Shown: piece after piece, positions 1-6,712 of the stretch
Layout of the letters: each line of letters starts with the position of its first letter
Position numbering within the stretch: the stretch's first letter is position 1
Assembly: GCA_011390035.1 (NCBI GenBank)
Contig: JAABTE010000141.1
Span: 1-6,712, forward strand
DNA from: Desulfobacteraceae bacterium
Lineage (GTDB): Bacteria > Desulfobacterota > Desulfobacteria > Desulfobacterales > JAABSP01
Direction: 5' to 3'
DNA length: 6,712 bases
Notes under the pieces: model-generated
Database searches by the model: none
Told to the model about the DNA's origin: nothing
Seen by the model: the letters and a program-made list of their open reading frames with translations, nothing else
Program-made: the position numbers and the translations under genes

Positions 1-153
1 CAGCATGGTGCCGGCGGCGCCGCCGCCCTTCATGCGCGCCGTGGCGCAAAAGACATTCTGAACCCTGGCCCGCAACAGCAGGGGGTCGCACGGTTTTGTC
101 ATGTAGTCCACGGCCCCAAGCTCGATGCAGCGGGCGATGCTTTCCTGGTCCAT
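1..153 (-). pseudogene. 5'-truncated second copy of the double-receiver adenylate cyclase gene, partial at the left edge
   Basis: The 51 codons visible here match residues 87-136 of the intact cyclase encoded at 6190-4754. The protein is identical except for one extra Gly in the linker before receiver 2. The nucleotide match is to 5783-5932, with five substitutions, all synonymous, and one 3-nt insertion. Relative to the intact copy, 248 bp are missing (equivalent to 5933-6180). This removes the acidic pocket, the phosphoacceptor Asp and most of receiver 1. Because 248 is not a multiple of 3, the old GTG start (161-163) is out of frame. The ATG at 153 is the first in-frame start, but the conserved Shine-Dalgarno now lies about 17 bases upstream of it, which is too far to be efficient. 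The gene continues off the edge, so an intact receiver 2 and cyclase domain may remain. It could be a working single-receiver cyclase or a pseudogene. Confidence 0.78.
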
Positions 154-266
154 TTTTGTACACTATCGATTCCCCTGCTCCTCTGCTTGGAATTGATCGC
201 ATATTGTTTTCAGCCTATTAGCTGCAACATGGCTATATGGCAATTTCAGCGCCCTGTCAATAACAA
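154..266 (-). repeat. Diverged duplicate of the cyclase upstream region
   Basis: This stretch aligns with 6181 to about 6300, the leader and promoter of the intact cyclase. Shared blocks include the start-codon region (ttttgt.cactatcgatt), the cgcatatt block, the gctata block and a block containing caatttcag.gccctgtcaat. The similarity is lower than in the coding part and stops near 266, just before the IS200-type left-end hairpin. The duplication therefore carried the promoter along with the gene. The IS remnant now sits where the copies stop matching. Confidence 0.75.
232..260 (-). promoter_or_regulatory. Sigma70-like promoter of the truncated cyclase copy
   Basis: Read on the minus strand there is a perfect -35 TTGACA (260-255), a 17-base spacer and a -10-like TATAGC (237-232). 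The same two hexamers with the same spacing occur upstream of the intact cyclase although the flanking bases have diverged. That conservation is the main support. The truncated copy would thus be transcribed independently of the kinase operon. Confidence 0.6.
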
Positions 267-276
267 GGTTAAAACC

Positions 277-293
277 TCCGCCTTTTAGGCGGA
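277..293 (+). repeat. IS left-end hairpin
   Basis: TCCGCC and GGCGGA flank a TTTTA loop, giving a perfect 6-bp stem (7 bp if the outer loop bases pair). It shares loop and style with the hairpin at 636-656. In IS200/IS605 elements such subterminal hairpins are recognised as single-stranded DNA by the Y1 transposase. Confidence 0.75.
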
Positions 294-339
294 TAGATTT
301 ATCATTACACTTGTGATAAGCTATCTGCCCGAGGATGCG

Positions 340-588
340 TGGATGGATTTTTGTGTCGGCACCACCAAATATGGCTCCGAGTAGATCAAGAGGCGAATCA
401 AGGAGAGGATCGCCTCGAAGCTGTTTGAAGAGTTTCCGAAGGTCAAGAAGAGATACTGAAGACGACACTTCTGGGCGCGGGGCTATTTCTGCGCCACTTC
501 CGGCCAAGTTACAGACGAGATGATCCAGAATTATCTTGAGCATCATTTTGAACCGAATCCAGACAGCAAGTTTAAGGTTGAGCCATAA
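340..588 (+). pseudogene. tnpA: Degenerate IS200-type Y1 transposase (tnpA) fragment
   Basis: Conceptual translation gives recognisable TnpA pieces: VSAPPNMAPS (353-382), then after a frameshift between about 383 and 394, RIKERIASKLFEEFPKVKKR, an in-frame TGA (457-459), and RHFWARGYFCATSGQVTDEM followed by IQNYLEHH, ending at TAA 586-588. The stop replaces the Trp normally found in the RYWGRHFWARGYF-type motif. The Tyr codon at 532-534 lies in the position of the family's catalytic tyrosine. The region that should hold the HxH metal motif, just before VSAPP, reads DAWMDF and has no histidines. The N-terminal part expected in a protein of about 140-150 residues is missing. The gene is dead through truncation, frameshift and stop. 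Confidence 0.85.
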
Positions 589-607
589 AAACGGGTCTTG
601 GACCCGT
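587..607 (-). terminator. Rho-independent terminator downstream of the kinase
   Basis: On the minus strand a perfect 7-bp stem (ACGGGTC / GACCCGT, 607-591, 3-base loop) runs straight into five T residues (591-587). It lies about 80 bases after the kinase stop codon. On the plus strand the A-run precedes the stem and no T-run follows, so it is oriented to stop kinase transcription. It lies inside the IS remnant, between the tnpA stop and the right-end hairpin. Confidence 0.7.
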
Positions 608-611
608 ATCC

Positions 612-624
612 GTGCTTTCAGCAC
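612..624 (+). repeat. Small hairpin within the IS remnant
   Basis: GTGCT and AGCAC flank a TTC loop (5-bp perfect stem). It is the middle of three consecutive stem-loops (591-607, 612-624, 636-656) between the transposase stop and the IS right end. It may add to the structure seen by the kinase transcript; no separate role is visible. Confidence 0.4.
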
Positions 625-635
625 TTGATTTAAAC

Positions 636-656
636 CCACCGACTTTTAGTCGGTGG
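636..656 (+). repeat. IS right-end hairpin
   Basis: CCACCGAC and GTCGGTGG flank a TTTTA loop, giving a perfect 8-bp stem (9 bp if T and A of the loop pair). It matches the left-end hairpin in loop sequence and lies about 30 bases downstream of the kinase stop codon, so the kinase mRNA contains it. Confidence 0.78.
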
Positions 657-685
657 TTGTTTAGTTGAGCTTTGAAAATGCCTTT

Positions 686-4333
<3,648 letters not shown>

Positions 4334-4341
4334 GACGGTCG

Positions 4342-4348
4342 TCTCCTT
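4342..4348 (-). promoter_or_regulatory. Kinase ribosome binding site, overlapping the upstream mini-ORF stop
   Basis: On the minus strand AAGGAGA lies 8 bases before the ATG at 4333 and shares its first base with the TGA stop (4350-4348) of the preceding mini-ORF. This supports the chosen kinase start over a Met at residue 19. It also implies translational coupling: ribosomes finishing the mini-ORF stop directly on the kinase ribosome binding site. Confidence 0.8.
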
Positions 4349-4443
4349 CAGTTAAGGTTCCGGTGCCAGGCCTCCAGCTCCGGGCGAACGTCGGAAAGAG
4401 CCGTCGTGATCCGGCCCATGGCGTCGGAAAGATCGGTCCGACC
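4347..4443. repeat. 97-bp direct repeat, copy 2 (upstream of the kinase)
   Basis: A near-identical same-orientation copy of 685-781, offset by 3662 bp. It supplies the last 31 codons and stop of the mini-ORF. The three differences each change an amino acid relative to the kinase tail (Ala1197Thr, Ala1198Thr, Arg1211His in kinase numbering). The two copies bracket the kinase gene together with its ribosome binding site. Confidence 0.95.
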
Positions 4444-4539
4444 GACCTTGATAACCGCATTCGCGCCCAAAAGCGTTCCGGGAACCTGCCATGCGCAAAA
4501 GGCAACCACGGCGATCGATGCCAGCCATCTCGTCTTCAT
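4348..4539 (-). CDS. Chimeric 63-residue ORF: signal peptide joined to a copy of the kinase HPt C-terminus
   Basis: Residues 1-28 form a good Sec signal peptide: basic MKTR, a hydrophobic core of about 15 residues, and a cleavage-site-like ANA at 26-28. Residues 33-63 (GRTDLSDAMGRITTALSDVR and on) duplicate kinase residues 1185-1215, the last HPt helices, with three substitutions. They lack the phospho-histidine. The start is strongly supported by AAAGGAGAA ending 6 bases before the ATG. The stop touches the kinase ribosome binding site. I do not recognise the N-terminal part. It may be the head of a lost secreted protein or of a second kinase whose middle was deleted. An exported 35-residue HPt fragment would have no obvious use, so the ORF may be a remnant retained as a translated leader coupling expression to the kinase. 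Translation looks likely; function is unknown. Confidence 0.6.
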   Translation of the reverse strand: MKTRWLASIAVVAFCAWQVPGTLLGANAVIKVGRTDLSDAMGRITTALSDVRPELEAWHRNLN

Positions 4540-4753
4540 TGGCGTTCTCCTTTGTTACGCCCTCGGCCCTCTCCGGCGTCGGCGCTTTCCTTGGAAAGTC
4601 GTGTAAGAGCGGCGTTTGCCCCGTCGCACACGCCTTCGATTCGGCTCGGGATCGCGGATGCGTCCGTCGATCCGTTCCCGGCATGGTTCCCGGCCTTCCT
4701 TTTCTTCTTTCGGATTTTCAGGGAATCTGGAAGAAATCGCCTTTTGCGCCTAA
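4540..4753. other. Gap between cyclase and mini-ORF
   Basis: These 214 bp hold the mini-ORF ribosome binding site (4546-4554) and a nearby direct repeat of GTTCCCGG (about 4674-4696). They also contain an imperfect AT-rich inverted repeat (4705-4716 with 4724-4735). I see no convincing minus-strand promoter and no T-tailed terminator, so the mini-ORF and kinase may be read from the cyclase promoter or from a promoter I cannot recognise. Confidence 0.5.
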
Positions 4754-6190
4754 TTATTTTCTGCCGATCAGCAGCCAGGTCGTCATGTCGCCCTTGCCCT
4801 TGATGGCCATCGTCCCCCGCTCCTCGAACCGGTATCTGTCCCGCAGCCGCTCATGCACGGCCGCGGAGACGTGAATGGCCCCCGGCACCCCGTGGGATTC
4901 CATCCGGCTGGCCACGTTCACCGTATCGCCCCACAGGTCGTAGCTGAACTTGTGGGTGCCGATGATGCCCGCCACCACGGGGCCCGAATGAATGCCGATG
5001 CGCAGTTGCGGGGCGCCGGCGAGGTCGGTTTTCAGATCGGCGATGGCCGAGAGCATCTCCAGGGCCAGGTCCGCCACCGCCTCGGCGTGGTCGGAGCGGG
5101 GGACGGGAACGCCGCCCACGGCCATGTAGGCGTCGCCGATGGTTTTGATCTTTTCAAGGCCGCGCCGGCTGGCGGCGCCGTCGAATCGGGAAAATACGGC
5201 GTTTAGCAGGTTGACCAGGGCGATGGGCGCCATTTTGCCGGCCAGCCCGGTGAAGCCCACCAGGTCGGCGAACAGCACAGTGGCGTCCTCGAAATAGTCG
5301 GCGATGATCTCCTCGCCGCCCTTGAGCCGGTCCAGGATCGGCTTGGGCAGGATGTTCAGCAGCAGATGCTCCGATTTGCCCCGCTCCTCCTGGATGGCCT
5401 TGAAATAGGCCCGCTCCTGGTCGTGAAGACGCTTGAGGGCCAGAGAGGATTTGACCCGGGCGTGAAGAATCGCCGGCTCAAAGGGCTTGTAAAGAAAGTC
5501 GGCCGCCCCGCTTTCGATGCATCGCACCATGCTGTCCATGTCGTTTTCTCCGGAAACCACGATGACCGGTATGTGGTCCGCGGCGCCGCCCGACTTCATC
5601 CGCTCCAGCACCTCGAAGCCGTTCATCTCCGGCATCAGCAGATCCAGAAAGACCAGGTCGAACTCGCCGGCCTGGATCATCTCCCAGGCCTTTAGGCCGT
5701 CCTCCGCCTCGGCCACCATGTGGCCCTTTTCCTCCAGGCAGGTGGTCAGCAGGGCGCGGCACAAAGCGTCGTCATCCACCACCAACATGGTGCCGGCGGC
5801 GCCGCCCTTCATGCGCGCCGTGGCGCAAAAGACATTCTGAACCCTGGCCCGCAACAGCAACGGATCGCACGGTTTTGTCATGTAGTCCACGGCCCCAAGC
5901 TCAATGCAGCGGGCGATGCTTTCCTGGTCCATTTCTCCGGAAGTGACGATCACCGGCAGGTGGCGAAGGGTCTTTTCCTCCTTCATGCGGCGCAGCACCT
6001 CGAAGCCGTCCATCTCCGGCATGAGCAGGTCGAGCAGCACCAGATCAAAGGGTGTATTCCGCATGGCCTCCAGCCCGATGGCCCCTTCGGCCACCTCCTG
6101 AACCGTAAAGCCATATTCTTCAAGACAAGTCGCCATCAGCGTTCTGTTGAGATCATCGTCATCGATAATCAAAATGCATCTTTTGTCCAC
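4754..6190 (-). CDS. Double-receiver class III adenylate cyclase
   Basis: A predicted cytoplasmic response regulator of 478 residues that makes cAMP from ATP. Receiver 1 (about 4-120) has acidic residues Asp10-13, phosphosite Asp54 in LLDLLMPEMDG, Thr83 and Lys106. Receiver 2 (about 133-250) has Asp139-141, Asp183 in FLDLLMPEMNG, Ser213 and Lys235. A helical connector with LLLNILPKPILDRLK (276-290) is typical of the transducer element before class III cyclase domains. The catalytic domain (about 300-478) has metal ligands Asp309 (FADLVGFT) and Asp353 (KTIGDAYMA), adenine-selecting Lys349 and Asp418, and transition-state Asn425 and Arg429 in TVNVASRM. All expected residues are present, and the Lys/Asp pair favours adenylate over guanylate cyclase. 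The GTG start at 6190 is chosen because AGAGGAA lies 6 bases upstream and the next in-frame Met (19) would destroy receiver 1. It has no kinase of its own, so the nearby HPt-bearing hybrid kinase is a plausible phosphodonor. Confidence 0.95.
   Translation of the reverse strand: MDKRCILIIDDDDLNRTLMATCLEEYGFTVQEVAEGAIGLEAMRNTPFDLVLLDLLMPEMDGFEVLRRMKEEKTLRHLPVIVTSGEMDQESIARCIELGAVDYMTKPCDPLLLRARVQNVFCATARMKGGAAGTMLVVDDDALCRALLTTCLEEKGHMVAEAEDGLKAWEMIQAGEFDLVFLDLLMPEMNGFEVLERMKSGGAADHIPVIVVSGENDMDSMVRCIESGAADFLYKPFEPAILHARVKSSLALKRLHDQERAYFKAIQEERGKSEHLLLNILPKPILDRLKGGEEIIADYFEDATVLFADLVGFTGLAGKMAPIALVNLLNAVFSRFDGAASRRGLEKIKTIGDAYMAVGGVPVPRSDHAEAVADLALEMLSAIADLKTDLAGAPQLRIGIHSGPVVAGIIGTHKFSYDLWGDTVNVASRMESHGVPGAIHVSAAVHERLRDRYRFEERGTMAIKGKGDMTTWLLIGRK
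5783..5932. repeat. Segment duplicated at 1-153
   Basis: This part of the intact cyclase gene (codons 87-136) is the counterpart of the left window edge. It shows 145 of 150 aligned bases identical plus a 3-nt indel in the Gly-rich linker between receivers. The next upstream homologous block starts at 6181, so 5933-6180 is what the other copy lacks. Confidence 0.92.
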
Positions 6191-6196
6191 TATCGA

Positions 6197-6203
6197 TTCC
6201 TCT
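6197..6203 (-). promoter_or_regulatory. Ribosome binding site of the intact cyclase
   Basis: AGAGGAA on the minus strand, 6 bases before the GTG at 6190, decides the non-ATG start. An ATG four bases inside (AAAAGATGC) is out of frame. Confidence 0.75.
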
Positions 6204-6265
6204 GTTCCGATTTATCGGATCTTATCTTCTAACGCATATTTTTTTAATACGTTAGCTACAGTATA

Positions 6266-6294
6266 GCTATATTTCAATTTCAGCTCCCTGTCAA
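6266..6294 (-). promoter_or_regulatory. Sigma70-like promoter of the intact cyclase
   Basis: On the minus strand TTGACA (6294-6289), a 17-base spacer and TATAGC (6271-6266) form a good -35 / fair -10 pair about 75 bases upstream of the GTG. Hexamers and spacing are identical in the duplicate at 232-260. The expected transcript start is near 6259, giving an AT-rich leader of about 65-70 bases. No operator is evident. Confidence 0.65.
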
Positions 6295-6299
6295 TAGCA

Positions 6300-6545
6300 A
6301 TGATGTACTATCATTCCTGTCCTGTCTCACGTCCCGCCGCGCCCCATTCGCATCTCCCGGCCGCATCTCCGGGCCACCCGCCTCCAGCTTACGCCATCCA
6401 TCAGCGCTAAATTGAGCGCATCCGGCGGATTGATATGGGCGAGTGAGCGCCCTTGCCAATACGGCTGAATCTGGGCGAGAAGCGCTGCGCCTTCTCAACC
6501 GCGGAAAGGTTTAACTGCACCTGGGCCTTCCCAATGTTCGGGATA
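6300..6545 (-). other. No convincing gene; possible decayed coding DNA
   Basis: One minus-strand frame stays open for about 50 codons without a usable start, reading pieces such as LAHINPPDALNLALMDGVSW and ending in a TGA near 6325. The other minus frames carry stops or arginine-rich composition. There is no Shine-Dalgarno. The segment also has short inverted repeats such as GCGCT/AGCGC (6404-6419) and GGGCG/CGCCC (about 6437-6452). I recognise no family. It could be a gene relic or part of a dispersed non-coding repeat. Confidence 0.3.
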
Positions 6546-6548
6546 AAA

Positions 6549-6574
6549 ATCTTGAAAAATCTTGCAATATCTTG
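6549..6574. promoter_or_regulatory. Three ATCTTG direct repeats at exact 10-bp spacing
   Basis: ATCTTG occurs at 6549, 6559 and 6569, separated by A/T-rich tetramers (aaaa, caat). Spacing of one helical turn puts the copies on the same DNA face, a common layout for operators bound by multimeric regulators. The third copy runs past the -35-like hexamer at 6562-6567 of a rightward promoter candidate. No regulator can be named. Confidence 0.4.
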
Positions 6575-6590
6575 GAGCCGGAGCTAATAT
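6562..6590 (+). promoter_or_regulatory. Candidate rightward promoter
   Basis: TTGCAA (6562-6567), a 17-base spacer and TAATAT (6585-6590) resemble a sigma70 promoter pointing out of the window, divergent from the cyclase promoter. It would transcribe through the hairpin repeat at 6607-6673. An ATG at 6691 is open to the edge, but only seven codons are visible. Confidence 0.4.
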
Positions 6591-6606
6591 TCTGTTGGCA
6601 ACAATC

Positions 6607-6673
6607 GGGGCGAACACAGGTGGGCGAACACAAGGTGGGCGAACACAAGGTGGGCGAACACAAGGTTCGCCCC
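6607..6673. repeat. REP-like hairpin with an internally expanded 15-bp unit
   Basis: Four consecutive GGGCGAACACA(A)GGT units (starting 6608, 6622, 6637, 6652; the first is 14 bp, the rest 15 bp) end in GTTCGCCCC. Each GGGCGAAC can pair with the single terminal GTTCGCCC (6665-6672), so the last unit forms a perfect 8-bp stem with a 5-base loop. The layout looks like a GGGGCGAAC...GTTCGCCCC palindrome whose left arm has been copied in tandem. Such compact GC-rich palindromes are usually dispersed in many copies, which cannot be tested here. Confidence 0.7.
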
Positions 6674-6712
6674 TACGGTGGTGTTGAATTATGTTTCGTT
6701 GTAATGTCGAAT

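Larger units (their letters stand above)
270..662 (+). mobile_element. IS200/IS605-family insertion sequence remnant
   Basis: A degraded transposase reading frame is bracketed by two stem-loops with the same TTTTA loop. The left one has a 6-bp stem (277-293) and the right one an 8-bp stem (636-656). Subterminal hairpins at both ends, no terminal inverted repeats and a single small Y1 transposase are the hallmarks of this family. The span of about 390 bp is far short of the roughly 700 bp usual for IS200-like elements, so the transposase 5' part is lost. It lies between the kinase stop codon and the promoter of the truncated cyclase. Exact ends are not resolved: the left limit comes from where homology with the intact cyclase upstream region stops, and the right limit from the hairpin. 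It could not move on its own, but an active relative in the genome might act on the ends. Confidence 0.82.

Noticed and set aside
163..639. 158-codon minus-strand open frame
   Set aside because: It runs antisense to the recognisable transposase fragments and through both IS hairpins, has no supporting ribosome binding site, and shows no family resemblance.
4556..4660. Possible c-di-GMP (GEMM-type) riboswitch in the gap before the mini-ORF, because of GGGGCAAACG on the minus strand
   Set aside because: The flanking helices, GNRA tetraloop and second conserved strand of the GEMM fold could not be laid out; the short match is not enough.
4705..4735. Inverted repeat after the cyclase as a terminator
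   Set aside because: On the transcribed minus strand two of twelve pairs are A-C mismatches, the stem is AT-rich, and no T-run follows.
6280..6498. 72-codon minus-strand ORF overlapping the cyclase promoter
   Set aside because: Its end covers the conserved -35 element, composition is Arg/Ala-rich, there is no Shine-Dalgarno, and it is not preserved in the duplicate upstream region.
6607..6673. CRISPR array
   Set aside because: The units are 14-15 bp and directly adjacent without unique spacers; the array ends in a palindromic arm. This is a hairpin expansion.
6691..6712. Start of a plus-strand gene at the right edge
   Set aside because: Only seven codons are visible and the purine-rich stretch upstream is a weak ribosome binding site; kept only as a note under the candidate promoter.

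Overview
The window is GC-rich and reads almost entirely on the minus strand. Its two intact large genes are both signalling proteins: a hybrid histidine kinase with a 7TMR-DISM membrane sensor, and a class III nucleotide cyclase carrying two receiver domains. This gene style, together with an IS200/IS605 remnant and a dispersed hairpin repeat, suggests a free-living Gram-negative bacterium with a large signalling repertoire. Desulfobacterota (former Deltaproteobacteria) is my best guess; no marker gene fixes the lineage.

Layout in the direction of transcription (right to left): (i) 6300-6712 has no convincing gene. It holds a possible rightward promoter with three helically phased ATCTTG repeats, a REP-like hairpin with an expanded unit, and a stretch that may be decayed coding DNA. 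(ii) 6294-4754 is a sigma70-like promoter, a Shine-Dalgarno and the double-receiver adenylate cyclase (GTG start). (iii) After a 214-bp gap comes a 63-codon ORF at 4539-4348. It joins a signal peptide to a copy of the last 31 codons of the kinase. (iv) The 1215-residue kinase follows at 4333-686, 14 bases after that ORF's stop. Its order is sensor domain, seven TM helices, coiled coil, HisKA, HATPase, two receivers and HPt. (v) 270-660 is a degraded IS200/IS605 element with its end hairpins still recognisable. It also holds a good intrinsic terminator for the kinase transcript. (vi) 260-1 is a second copy of the cyclase promoter and gene, with 248 bp deleted so that the start codon and most of receiver 1 are gone. 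It runs off the left edge.

How the genes may work together (inference): the kinase senses a periplasmic or envelope signal and runs an internal His-Asp-Asp-His relay. The HPt histidine could then phosphorylate the linked cyclase, which has receivers but no kinase, so an envelope signal would be converted to cAMP.

The locus has been rearranged repeatedly. Two cyclase copies flank the kinase. A 97-bp direct repeat brackets the kinase exactly from its stop codon. One repeat copy is built into a secreted-type mini-ORF. The truncated cyclase differs from the intact one only by synonymous changes and one extra glycine codon over the visible part, whereas the mini-ORF tail differs from the kinase tail only by missense changes.
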